This document shows positions 32,260 to 39,858 of a stretch of 48,535 nt of DNA, in pieces (the first letter of the stretch is position 1; each line of letters opens with the position of its first letter). A program made the translations under genes and the position numbers. This DNA comes from Clostridiales bacterium (GTDB lineage: Bacteria; Bacillota; Clostridia; Oscillospirales; QAKW01): NCBI GenBank assembly GCA_003343605.1, contig QAKW01000037.1, positions 1-48,535 on the forward strand. The letters run 5' to 3'. The notes below the pieces were generated by a model, which was given only the letters and a program-made list of their open reading frames with translations, was not told where the DNA came from and ran no database searches.

Positions 32260-33255
32260 ATGGGCTTTATCTCTTTTCATCTAGACTATTATGAAGGCGA
32301 ATTGAAGAAATTAGAATCTTCTGCTGCAAGTCAAGAAACGATATATCATACAAAACAGCTCTTAAAAATGCTTGACGACTTGCTGGACGAAGGCTATACA
32401 GAATTGAACGAAGCCCTTGAAAAATCCTGCCACGGCGTTTCACGATTAAGGAAATATTTGCGAAACAATGGGGCTAATCCGTTTCCTATCTACCACAAAA
32501 CAATAACCGAAACAACTGTTGTGTATGAGCAGGAAGAAATCGACTTTTCAGAGGCAATCAATGAACTTATTACGTGTGCCAAAGAAAGCGATGCTGAAAG
32601 TGACAATGCCTTTTTAGCTGAATTGGTTCACTTCTGTGAATGGATCGGCTATAAGAAAGATACTGCATATATCTTTCTGCTGCGCGATACCCTATTGCCG
32701 TATATCTACTACCAACACCATAATAAGGCAATCATCTATCCGTGGCTACTCAGCAGAAAGACATTGACGATGCTAACGGGGAACGAGTTCGTGGATGATG
32801 AAATCCGTGCTGCTATAACCAGAGCATTAGAGGTTGGCAGATGTGACAATTACGATGATTTTTGCAAAATGGTTTTGCCCGATATGCGAACTACCCTAAC
32901 GCAATATCCCGAAGCAGAAAGCTGTCTTACAGATTTGCTCAACACCATTAAAGAAAAGAATATTGTTGTAATTGAATCCGGGTGTTCAGGAACTTTCCCG
33001 ATGCTTCTAAAATGTTTGGATGAGCGAGTGGATGTGCGAATGTATACAACCTATCCTTACTTGCTAAAAGTTTATGGAAATAGAATATATTCTCCTAAAT
33101 ACGAGGAAAACCGTTTATTTGAAACCCTTTATTCTCAAGATTTGCTTTTTCAATTTTCTGCTTTGCGAGGCAATCATTTCTATGTTAGAAAGTGCCATAA
33201 TGACGAAGTAAGAGCGAACGCTTATGCAGAAGTGAAAAATATTTTAAGGTTATAA
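32260..33255 (+). CDS. unknown protein in AT-rich island
   Basis: 331 aa. I do not recognise the family. No signal peptide or membrane segment. The N-terminal half is charged and helical (LDYYEGELKKLESS, LLKMLDDLLDEGY), with a predicted coiled or helical bundle to about residue 220. The C-terminal part carries a strand-loop IVVIESGCSGTFPMLLKCL, which recalls phosphate-binding loops of Rossmann-like or phosphoribosyltransferase folds, but this is only an impression. GGAGGTG sits before the ATG. It is about 36-38% GC, like the restriction-modification pair 380 bases downstream, so it probably arrived with it; whether it takes part in defence is unknown. Confidence 0.6.
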   Translation: MGFISFHLDYYEGELKKLESSAASQETIYHTKQLLKMLDDLLDEGYTELNEALEKSCHGVSRLRKYLRNNGANPFPIYHKTITETTVVYEQEEIDFSEAINELITCAKESDAESDNAFLAELVHFCEWIGYKKDTAYIFLLRDTLLPYIYYQHHNKAIIYPWLLSRKTLTMLTGNEFVDDEIRAAITRALEVGRCDNYDDFCKMVLPDMRTTLTQYPEAESCLTDLLNTIKEKNIVVIESGCSGTFPMLLKCLDERVDVRMYTTYPYLLKVYGNRIYSPKYEENRLFETLYSQDLLFQFSALRGNHFYVRKCHNDEVRANAYAEVKNILRL

Positions 33256-33637
33256 CATTCCATTTATCGGGGAGATAGCAAAGCCAGCCGAGGCAATCAA
33301 GGCGGGCTGAATATCTCGCACTTTCCCGGTGCTTGATCATCGGCTTTCTTGGTTGTCAGCAGCTCCCGTTTCGTGGTCTGCGTGTAGTTCCTTGTAAACG
33401 GACCTAATCAGAAAACGTAATACATTCTGATAATTTTATTGTCTTTATTTCAGGGTCCTGACAGGCTAAATTTCATTTGCTTGAACTTTTTTCAAAACAT
33501 GTAGCCTTTGTGTGTCGTTGCAGGATCTAAAAATATATGTTATAATCTTATCGTTAAATTCTGAATTTATCTTTTTCTTTATTGCGTAATATGGTATAAT
33601 TAATAAATAGGAATTCATCAAATGGGAGGAACATGTT
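33256..33637. other. spacer with probable decayed gene fragment
   Basis: Bases about 33275-33420 are GC-richer than the genes on both sides. On the minus strand short frames read in series, one ending RELLTTKKADDQAPGK and then EIFSPP before a stop, with a preceding piece in another frame (SVYKELHADHET). This looks like the C-terminal remnant of a frameshifted gene, possibly from a mobile element. The source family is not recognised. The rest of the spacer is AT-rich and holds the promoter region of the methyltransferase. Confidence 0.35.
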
Positions 33638-34783
33638 GTGAATTTTGAAAAAGGCTCTACCAACGCTGTTCGTAATATTGTCAAGAGCTGGATTACGGAC
33701 AATCTAATGGAAATTGCCGATTTGATTGAATGTGGACTTCCCGAGTATGACGACAGATTAAAAGTATGGCGCATAACCATAAAACCGATTCATAAGGTAG
33801 CAACATTGGGAGAAATTCAAGTAGATCAAGAGATTACAAAAGTTGTTGATTTTACAAACACAAGTCTTGTTATTGACCGTCTGCAGAAAATATCAAATAA
33901 TGTTAAAAGCGCAAAAACCACCCGAAAAAATGTTTTTATTCCAGCACCAATTCCCAATAAGGTGATATTAGGTGACAGTATTGCCGTATTAGAAGACTTT
34001 CCCCCAGATACCGCCCAACTGATCGTTACTTCGCCGCCTTATTACAATGCAAAAACAGAATATTCTGAATATGTAGATTATCAGGAATATTTAGATTTTT
34101 TACGCAAAGTTTTCATTCGCTGCCACCAGGTTCTCTCTGAGGGCCGATTTATCGTTATTAATGTCTCTCCTGTTTTGATAAAACGGACATCCAGAAACAC
34201 ATCAAGCAAAAGAATTCCAATCCCATTTGATATTCATCGAATTTTAGATAATATAGGGTTCGATTTTATAGATGATATCATTTGGGAAAAGCCTGAAGGT
34301 GCGGGCTGGAATTTGGGAAGGGGGCGGCGTTTTAAAGCGGATAGACAGCCATTACAGTATAAGCCCGTAACCGTTACAGAATATGTTTTAGTCTATCGTA
34401 AACGCACAGATAAACTAATTGATTGGAATATTCGCCATCATTATGATCAAAAATTGGTTGAAGATTCAAAAATCACCGGTGATTATGATGTCACAAATAT
34501 TTGGAAAATACATCCAAGCACCAATAAGCATCATCCTGCTGTTTTTCCCGATGAACTCGTACGAAGAATTATTCGCTATTACTCATTTAAAGGCGATATG
34601 GTGTTAGATCCTTTTGGAGGCTCTGGTACGGTTGGCCGCGTTGCTTACGAAATGGGTAGGCGTTTTTTATTGATAGACAAAGAACCGTCTTATTATGAAT
34701 TAATGAAAAAAACCATATCAGAGTTGGTAAGTAGTGATGTACGGGTTGATTATTTGATTGAAAACCATTTAGAGGAGGAGTAA
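33638..34783 (+). CDS. type II DNA methyltransferase (beta-class amino-MTase)
   Basis: 381 aa. The catalytic motif IV is TSPPYYNAKTEY (near residue 130) and the SAM motif I is DPFGGSGTVGRVAYEMGRRF near the C-terminus (about residue 327). Motif IV before motif I marks the beta class, which methylates N4-cytosine or N6-adenine; the TSPPY form is common in N4-cytosine enzymes. An N-terminal region of about 100 residues is extra. The start is GTG at 33638 with GGGAGG eight bases upstream; an ATG eight bases earlier runs into a stop. The restriction endonuclease gene follows after six bases. Confidence 0.9.
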   Translation: MNFEKGSTNAVRNIVKSWITDNLMEIADLIECGLPEYDDRLKVWRITIKPIHKVATLGEIQVDQEITKVVDFTNTSLVIDRLQKISNNVKSAKTTRKNVFIPAPIPNKVILGDSIAVLEDFPPDTAQLIVTSPPYYNAKTEYSEYVDYQEYLDFLRKVFIRCHQVLSEGRFIVINVSPVLIKRTSRNTSSKRIPIPFDIHRILDNIGFDFIDDIIWEKPEGAGWNLGRGRRFKADRQPLQYKPVTVTEYVLVYRKRTDKLIDWNIRHHYDQKLVEDSKITGDYDVTNIWKIHPSTNKHHPAVFPDELVRRIIRYYSFKGDMVLDPFGGSGTVGRVAYEMGRRFLLIDKEPSYYELMKKTISELVSSDVRVDYLIENHLEEE

Positions 34784-34789
34784 TCCACA

Positions 34790-35728
34790 TTGGAATATTT
34801 AGTTGAACAATATAAACAATGGATGAATGAAAACATTGCACTTACAAATGCTTTTTCCGAAGAATCCATGAGGCAGATGTCTATTCAGATGCTATTAGGA
34901 AATAATTATAGGCTTATAACAGAAAATAATACAAAAAGCAAGCTGACTTTAACTTATCTGTGGCTTACAGATGTCATTAAAAATGCCAAAAGCGCGTTTG
35001 GGGATAATTGGAAATTCGCATTAGTGGAAGATCTAACCCGTACGCGGCACAGAACGCCGGAACAGAACAATTTGCTGTTTTGGCTTGCCGGCCTCACACA
35101 AAAAACCTCAACCAATGTTGGGGTCTCAAAAAGTGATTTAGCTTCTGTGATTGAAGAATTGCAACGATATATCGGCAATTTGCTCACCAATATTGATCGA
35201 TATGAAGATATGGATACTGCATGGCTTCTAATGATGGCCGGTTCTGCCACATTGAACATACGGGGTTCCGACAAATCAAAGGTGGGAAAAACCTTAGAGG
35301 GTGTTTTGATCCGGTCGATTTTGAATATCTTAGGTCTGAAGGAAAATGAAAACTTTTGGATGAATATCGATCGGGATGTGGAAGTTGATCGGGAAACAGA
35401 CTGTGAAATACAAACAGCACGTGGAAGAATACGCGTGGAAGTAGGCTTGATATCATCTGGCAATCAGGAGGTTATTGAGGATAAAATCAATCGTGTAGGC
35501 ACAAACGGGGTTGTTTTGTTTGATAAGGTGGGGCAAAAGACCAGAATTTATGATACTGCTGACCGGCATCGAGTTAAGCTTATACAAATTAGAAACAACC
35601 AGCCGCTGGTAGAAATGTACAGACATTTGAAAAATTTAGTAAATGTTCATTTGAACGAGCCTCCCGAGCTTGAGGCAGATATAATACATAGTGTCAATTC
35701 TTTACCAGCAGATATTTTCAAAATATAA
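34790..35728 (+). CDS. type II restriction endonuclease, possibly CfrBI family
   Basis: 312 aa. Its place directly after a beta-class methyltransferase, its length and a possible PD-(D/E)xK-like core (acidic VDRETDCEIQ, then RIRVEVGLISSGN and EDK) support an endonuclease. The overall look is that of CfrBI-like enzymes, whose partners are N4-cytosine methylases; I hold this family name loosely. Probably starts at TTG (34790) with AGGAGG ten bases upstream; an ATG at 34823 is the alternative. No controller protein gene is visible. Low GC like the methyltransferase. Confidence 0.72.
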   Translation: MEYLVEQYKQWMNENIALTNAFSEESMRQMSIQMLLGNNYRLITENNTKSKLTLTYLWLTDVIKNAKSAFGDNWKFALVEDLTRTRHRTPEQNNLLFWLAGLTQKTSTNVGVSKSDLASVIEELQRYIGNLLTNIDRYEDMDTAWLLMMAGSATLNIRGSDKSKVGKTLEGVLIRSILNILGLKENENFWMNIDRDVEVDRETDCEIQTARGRIRVEVGLISSGNQEVIEDKINRVGTNGVVLFDKVGQKTRIYDTADRHRVKLIQIRNNQPLVEMYRHLKNLVNVHLNEPPELEADIIHSVNSLPADIFKI

Positions 35729-35751
35729 TTAAAAAGCAAAGGCCTCCTTCT

Positions 35752-35785
35752 CGGAGCAAGCAGTTAAGGCTTGCTCCGTTTTTTT
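35752..35785 (+). terminator. terminator after the restriction endonuclease
   Basis: CGGAGCAAGC (35752-35761) and GCTTGCTCCG (35769-35778) followed by seven Ts. Its outer arm matches that of the tRNA-Leu terminator at 31772 (CGGAGCAA/TTGCTCCG). Confidence 0.88.
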
Positions 35786-35809
35786 ATTTATACCCTAAAC
35801 CTGCAGGGC

Positions 35810-35838
35810 TTGATTCCCTTGCCGGGCCATGCTATAAT
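35810..35838 (+). promoter_or_regulatory. promoter of azlCD-trmO
   Basis: TTGATT (35810-35815), 17 bases, TATAAT (35833-35838), 25 bases before azlC. Confidence 0.75.
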
Positions 35839-35863
35839 TTTCGGCAGGAGGTGGAGTAAATCC

Positions 35864-36574
35864 ATGAAAAAACGCCCGGATATTTCAGCCGCCGCGCGGG
35901 CGGCTTTTCCCTATACGGTTCCGATTCTGGCCGGCTTTTTATTTTTGGGGATCGCTTATGGAATTTATATGAATGTTTCCGGCTTTTCCCCCATCTATCC
36001 CTTTCTCATGAGCCTCACGATTTTTGCCGGATCAGTAGAATTTGTCACTGTAAATCTGCTGCTCGGCGCCTTTAATCCACTCGGCGCGCTGCTGCTGGCG
36101 CTGATGGTCAACGCCAGGCATCTGTTTTATGGGCTCTCAATGCTGGATCGCTACCGCAACACCGGAAAAAAACGCTGGTATCTGATTTTTGGGATGTGCG
36201 ATGAATCTTTTTCGATCAACTGTACCGCAGAGGTTCCCGAAGGAATCGACCGGGGATGGTTTTATTTTTTCGTTACCCTTTTCAACCATGCCTACTGGGT
36301 TGCAGGCGCAACCCTGGGCGGGCTGTTCGGTTCACTGCTCTCCTTCAATACCAGCGGACTAGAGTTTGTGATGACAGCGCTGATGGTGGTTCTCTTTCTG
36401 GAGCAGCTGCTCAAGGAAAAAAATATTCTGAGTGCGCTGCTTGGGCTTGGGCTTCCGCTCATCTGCCTGCTTCTTTTCGGCCGTGAAAACTTTCTGATTC
36501 CCTCGATGCTTGCAATCCTGGGTATTCTGGCGCTGCTTCGCGCGCCGCTGGAAAAGGCGGGTGACGCAGCATGA
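35864..36574 (+). CDS. azlC: AzlC-family branched-chain amino acid exporter, large subunit
   Basis: 236 aa with about seven membrane segments. AzlC features: FPYTVPILAGFLFLGIAYGIYM, FAGSVEFVTVNLLLGAFNPLGAL, VNARHLFYGLSM and GMCDESFSI. Works with AzlD to export branched-chain amino acids or analogues. The ATG at 35864 is behind GGAGGTGGAG. Overlaps azlD by ATGA. Confidence 0.9.
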   Translation: MKKRPDISAAARAAFPYTVPILAGFLFLGIAYGIYMNVSGFSPIYPFLMSLTIFAGSVEFVTVNLLLGAFNPLGALLLALMVNARHLFYGLSMLDRYRNTGKKRWYLIFGMCDESFSINCTAEVPEGIDRGWFYFFVTLFNHAYWVAGATLGGLFGSLLSFNTSGLEFVMTALMVVLFLEQLLKEKNILSALLGLGLPLICLLLFGRENFLIPSMLAILGILALLRAPLEKAGDAA

Positions 36575-36897
36575 CGCTTTCCCAGCAGATGATCACCATC
36601 GGTATGGTTATTTTGGGGACGATGATTACCCGTTTTCTTCCCTTCCTTTTGTTTCCGGCGGGTAGGCCGACACCAAAATTCATTCAATATCTGGGCAACA
36701 TGCTGCCGGCAGCGGCGCTGGGCATGCTGGTAATTTATTGCCTGAAAGATGTCCGGCTTCTTCAGGGAAATCATGGGCTGCCGGAACTGATCTCTATTGC
36801 CGTTGTTGCAGGGCTGCACTGCTGGAAGCGCAAAATGCTGCTTTCCATCGCGGCGGGCACCGTCTGCTATATGCTGCTGATCCAGTTTGTTTTTTAA
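36571..36897 (+). CDS. azlD: AzlD-family branched-chain amino acid exporter, small subunit
   Basis: 108 aa, three to four membrane segments (IGMVILGTMITRFLPFLLF, MLPAAALGMLVIYCL, ISIAVVAGLHCW). Partner of AzlC, translationally coupled by ATGA. Confidence 0.9.
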   Translation: MTLSQQMITIGMVILGTMITRFLPFLLFPAGRPTPKFIQYLGNMLPAAALGMLVIYCLKDVRLLQGNHGLPELISIAVVAGLHCWKRKMLLSIAAGTVCYMLLIQFVF

Positions 36898-36918
36898 AAA
36901 AGGGAGGCTTGGTTTGCG

Positions 36919-37602
36919 ATGTCTGAAGCCATATCGATGCATATTATCGCGCGAATCCGCAATGATTTTTCTGCTAAATTCGGCGTTCCGCGCCAGAGTG
37001 GATTGGCTGATTCTCTTCTTTCCGAAATCGTCTTTGAGCCGTCCTACCGGTGCGCCGAAGCGCTGCGCGGGCTGGAGGGCTTTTCACATCTGTGGCTGCT
37101 CTGGCAGTTTTCCGAGGCGCAGCGGGAAAGCTGGTCGCCCACTGTACGGCCGCCGCGTTTGGGCGGCAACACCCGTATGGGCGTTTTTGCAACCCGCTCA
37201 CCCTACAGGCCGAATCCGATCGGCCTTTCATCGGTTCGGCTCGAAAAAATCAGGTGGGAGGGCCCGGAAGGGCCCGCGCTCTATGTTGCAGGCGCCGATT
37301 TGATGAGCGGAACACCGATTCTCGATATAAAGCCTTACCTGGCCTATACCGATTCTCATCCCGAAGCCTCTGGCGGATTTTCCGCCGGGGAAGCGCGCCT
37401 TGAGGTTGCGGTTTCCAATGCACAGCTCAGCCTGATTCCGGAAGAAAAGCGCACCGGGCTGCTGGCTGTGCTGGCGCAGGATCCGCGCCCGGGCTATCAG
37501 AAGGATCCCGGGCGCGTCTATGGCATGGAATTTGCGGGCTTTACGATCCGGTTTACAGTTTCCGGTGTTCAACTGCGCGTTTTGCAGATTACCCCGCTTT
37601 AA
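36919..37602 (+). CDS. trmO: tRNA (N6-threonylcarbamoyl-A37) methyltransferase TrmO
   Basis: 227 aa. SAM-dependent methylation of t6A37. TrmO (TsaA/YaeB) motifs: IARIRNDFSAKFGVPRQSG, GLEGFSHLWLLWQF, GVFATRSPYRPNPIGLS and DLMSGTPILDIKPYLAYTDS; the C-terminal DPRPGYQKDPGRVYGMEFAG is typical. Sits 21 bases after azlD behind GGGAGG, so it may share that promoter. Confidence 0.93.
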   Translation: MSEAISMHIIARIRNDFSAKFGVPRQSGLADSLLSEIVFEPSYRCAEALRGLEGFSHLWLLWQFSEAQRESWSPTVRPPRLGGNTRMGVFATRSPYRPNPIGLSSVRLEKIRWEGPEGPALYVAGADLMSGTPILDIKPYLAYTDSHPEASGGFSAGEARLEVAVSNAQLSLIPEEKRTGLLAVLAQDPRPGYQKDPGRVYGMEFAGFTIRFTVSGVQLRVLQITPL

Positions 37603-37629
37603 ATTTATTTATCAAGAAGTATGGATCTA

Positions 37630-37668
37630 AACAGGCCGGAAGGAAACTCCTTCCGGCCTGTTTTATTC
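37630..37668. terminator. bidirectional terminator after trmO
   Basis: AACAGGCCGGAAGGA (37630-37644) pairs perfectly with TCCTTCCGGCCTGTT (37648-37662), followed by TTATT on plus; it also closes the convergent XRE gene. Confidence 0.85.
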
Positions 37669-37905
37669 CAGATCAAAAAGCCACAAAACACTCACGTTCA
37701 GAATCTCAGCATAAAACCGCAATTCATAATCGGGGAGCACACGCAGCCCCTTTTCTACCCTGCTTACCATTTTCTGCGTATAATTCAGGCCTGCCAGTTG
37801 CAGCTTGGCCGCAAGATATTCCTGCGACCAGCCGTTCAGCTCCCGTTTTTTCCTGATACGCTCTCCGCAACAATTACTCAATCCCTTATAATTATACATT
37901 CTCAT
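37663..37905 (-). CDS. XRE-family HTH regulator (copy A)
   Basis: 80 aa. Cro/CI-type helix-turn-helix: GERIRKKRELNGWSQEYLAAKLQ, TQKMVSRVEKG. C-terminal VPDYELRFYAEILNVSVLWL. The ATG at 37905 has GAGGTG six bases upstream. Closely related to the next gene and carries a similar upstream block; it lacks any clear effector domain. Confidence 0.82.
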   Translation of the reverse strand: MRMYNYKGLSNCCGERIRKKRELNGWSQEYLAAKLQLAGLNYTQKMVSRVEKGLRVLPDYELRFYAEILNVSVLWLFDLE

Positions 37906-37930
37906 ATTGTCCACCTCATTGGTATTTAAA

Positions 37931-37988
37931 ATGAGTATTTCTGTTTAGACAATATCATGAAGTAAGCGATTATATTATCCCAAAGATG
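37931..37988 (-). promoter_or_regulatory. upstream block A of XRE copy A
   Basis: Elements shared in order and spacing with block B (38281-38340): ATGAGTA, GAC-ATA, CATGA, TATATTATCC on the plus strand. ATGAGTA recurs at 37986. Likely an operator/promoter duplicated with the gene. Confidence 0.55.
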
Positions 37989-38001
37989 AGTAAACCATAT
38001 T

Positions 38002-38256
38002 TTAACTTTTATCATCGGTCATTCCAAGAAGCCATAAAATACCGACCTGCAAAACTTTTGCGTAAAATTGCAGCTCATAATCAGGAACAATTCGGTTTCC
38101 GTTCTCAATATTACTGATCGTTTTCTGTGTGATATCCAGCCCAATCAACTGTAGTTTCTTTGCCAGATCTTCCTGGGAAAATTTTCTTTTCACCCTTGCT
38201 TGCCGGATGCGCAAGCCGGATATATTGCTCTTTCCCCGATAACCGTATAGTTTCAT
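38002..38256 (-). CDS. XRE-family HTH regulator (copy B)
   Basis: 84 aa. GLRIRQARVKRKFSQEDLAKKLQ then TQKTISNIENGNRIVPDYEL, and the shared tail YAKVLQVGILWLLGM. The ATG at 38256 follows AAAGGTGG by seven bases. A longer frame to 38433 crosses the conserved upstream block and is not convincing. Paralogue of copy A about 100 bases downstream. Confidence 0.82.
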   Translation of the reverse strand: MKLYGYRGKSNISGLRIRQARVKRKFSQEDLAKKLQLIGLDITQKTISNIENGNRIVPDYELQFYAKVLQVGILWLLGMTDDKS

Positions 38257-38280
38257 GTTACAACCACCTTTACCTAAAAG

Positions 38281-38340
38281 ATGAGTAATTATTATCGACC
38301 ATAACATGAAAAGTATGTCTATATTATCCTTAAGTTGACT
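38281..38340 (-). promoter_or_regulatory. upstream block B of XRE copy B
   Basis: Matches block A: ATGAGTA at 38281, GAC-ATA at 38297, CATGA at 38305, TATATTATCC at 38320, with only a one-base shift in spacing. No perfect sigma-A pair is visible. Confidence 0.55.
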
Positions 38341-38384
38341 AAAAATAAATTTTATAGATATTAAAAGAGCATAAAAATCGAAAC

Positions 38385-38414
38385 ATCCCGGAGATTTCAA
38401 AAAATCTCCGGGAT
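38385..38414. terminator. hairpin between acetyltransferase and XRE copy B
   Basis: ATCCCGGAGATTT (38385-38397) pairs with AAATCTCCGGGAT (38402-38414). T-tracts on either side are modest. Confidence 0.55.
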
Positions 38415-38432
38415 ATTTCCGGCAGAAAAACA

Positions 38433-38462
38433 AAAAGGCAGCCCCTCCCGGAACTGCCTTTT
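38433..38462 (-). terminator. terminator after acetyltransferase
   Basis: AAAAGGCAG (38433-38441) with CTGCCTTTT (38454-38462); minus strand continues in TTTTTGTTTTT. Confidence 0.75.
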
Positions 38463-38465
38463 ACC

Positions 38466-39002
38466 TTAAAAATCAATTTGATAAAGAAGAAAGGTCACCT
38501 TAAAATCTTTTGGCTGCCACTGCTCTTCATAAGAACGGATATAACGCATTCCCAGCTTCTCCAGCACCCGGCCGCTGCGCGGATTATTCTGATCATACGC
38601 TGCCGTAACAACCCGAAAGCCATCTTCCCGCAGGCGGCTGAGCAGCGCACGTGCCGCTTCGATCATCAGCCCGCGATTCCAGAACTCCCTTCTCAGCCCG
38701 TAGCCAAGCGCGCCGCTGCGTGCCTGCAAATCGATTTGCACCAGCTTCAGATATCCGATCACCTGATGCGTTTCCTTCTCCTCCAGTGCATATCGATAGG
38801 CAACTTCCTTTTCATATTCCGGAAAAATATGCTTTTCAAAAAATTCCTGCATTTCCCGGATCGAACGCACCGGATGCCAGGGCAAAAACCGGTTGATCTC
38901 TTTATCCCGATAGATCAAAAAAGCATCCCAAACGTCCTCTGGTTTAAATTTCCTTAAAATCAGCCGCTCTGTTTCCAGCCGCGGCGTATTTTCAGCACGC
39001 AT
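38466..39002 (-). CDS. RimJ/RimL-type GNAT acetyltransferase
   Basis: 178 aa. Opening LETERLILRKFKPEDV and the SAM-free GNAT core GALGYGLRREFWNRGLMIEA (acetyl-CoA loop), then NPRSGRVLEKLGMRYI. Resembles ribosomal-protein-alanine or small-molecule acetyltransferases. GGAG precedes the ATG at 39002. Target unknown. Confidence 0.8.
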   Translation of the reverse strand: MRAENTPRLETERLILRKFKPEDVWDAFLIYRDKEINRFLPWHPVRSIREMQEFFEKHIFPEYEKEVAYRYALEEKETHQVIGYLKLVQIDLQARSGALGYGLRREFWNRGLMIEAARALLSRLREDGFRVVTAAYDQNNPRSGRVLEKLGMRYIRSYEEQWQPKDFKVTFLLYQIDF

Positions 39003-39182
39003 AAAAAGCTCCATCCTAAATTGATCTCCGGGGATAGGAGTCCCTGTATACGCCTCTTCTCCCCCGCAGGTATCCTACCACAATTGCCTACCAATGTCAA
39101 TTCATAAAACAAATCCGATTTATTTTTGTTTCCTTCCGGTATCATTTGGCGAAAAATCCCTTTGCATCAGCCGATTTTTTAC

Positions 39183-39237
39183 TTGACAATCATGGAATGA
39201 CGCATTATAATAACATATGTTATATAACAAAAGTTAT
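39183..39237 (+). promoter_or_regulatory. promoter and tandem TetR operators
   Basis: TTGACA (39183-39188), 17 bases, TATAAT (39206-39211). Two adjacent 14-base copies, ATAACATATGTTAT (39210-39223, perfect palindrome) and ATAACAAAAGTTAT (39224-39237), start at the -10 and cover the transcription start. This suits tight autorepression by the TetR protein. Confidence 0.75.
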
Positions 39238-39249
39238 TTGGAGGTTCCG

Positions 39250-39858
39250 ATGCCGCCTAAACAACGTATTTCCAAAGAAACCATATTGGAAACCGCCTTT
39301 ACGCTGCTGCGCCGGGAGGGTGAAGCAGCCATCAATGCCCGTTCGATTGCCCGGGCCGCCGGATGCTCAACCCAGCCGATTTTCAGTGCTTATTCTTCGA
39401 TGGATGAGCTCCGGGAGGCGCTTTGCAGAAAAGCGCTCGCCGTTTATAATCAGTATATGGAGCGAGGCCTGCAAAACGGCCCGGCTTTTAAAGGCGCCGG
39501 CGCCGCTTATATCGCCTTTGCCAGAGAAGAACCGGTATTATTCCGGCTGCTTTATATGACGCCGCTTCGCGGCATGAACAGCGTCACAGGCCGAATGGAT
39601 GAAAACTGGGCAAGGATTCTTCAGGTTGTGCAGGAAGCAACCGGCCTATCAAAACCGCTTGCCGAACGGCTTTATCTGGATTGCTGGATTTTTGTGCATG
39701 GCATCGCCGTCATGGAAGCTACCGGAACAATGCACTTTACCGAGGAACAGATCAGCACCATGCTGAGCGATCAGTTTTTGGGGATTTGCGGCCGCTTGCA
39801 CCAGCAGGCGGCGCTCAAAGAGAAAGGAGCCGCCGATTATGCAGATCCTGAATGTTGA
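39250..39858 (+). CDS. TetR-family transcriptional regulator
   Basis: 202 aa. N-terminal HTH SKETILETAFTLLRREGEAA, ARSIARAAGCSTQPIFSAYSSMDEL; the rest is a helical ligand-binding domain. GGAGG lies five bases before the ATG at 39250. The gene overlaps the ABC transporter ATPase by 20 bases and probably represses the whole operon through the tandem operators upstream. The signal is unknown; such pairs often respond to a drug or a toxic compound. Confidence 0.9.
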   Translation: MPPKQRISKETILETAFTLLRREGEAAINARSIARAAGCSTQPIFSAYSSMDELREALCRKALAVYNQYMERGLQNGPAFKGAGAAYIAFAREEPVLFRLLYMTPLRGMNSVTGRMDENWARILQVVQEATGLSKPLAERLYLDCWIFVHGIAVMEATGTMHFTEEQISTMLSDQFLGICGRLHQQAALKEKGAADYADPEC

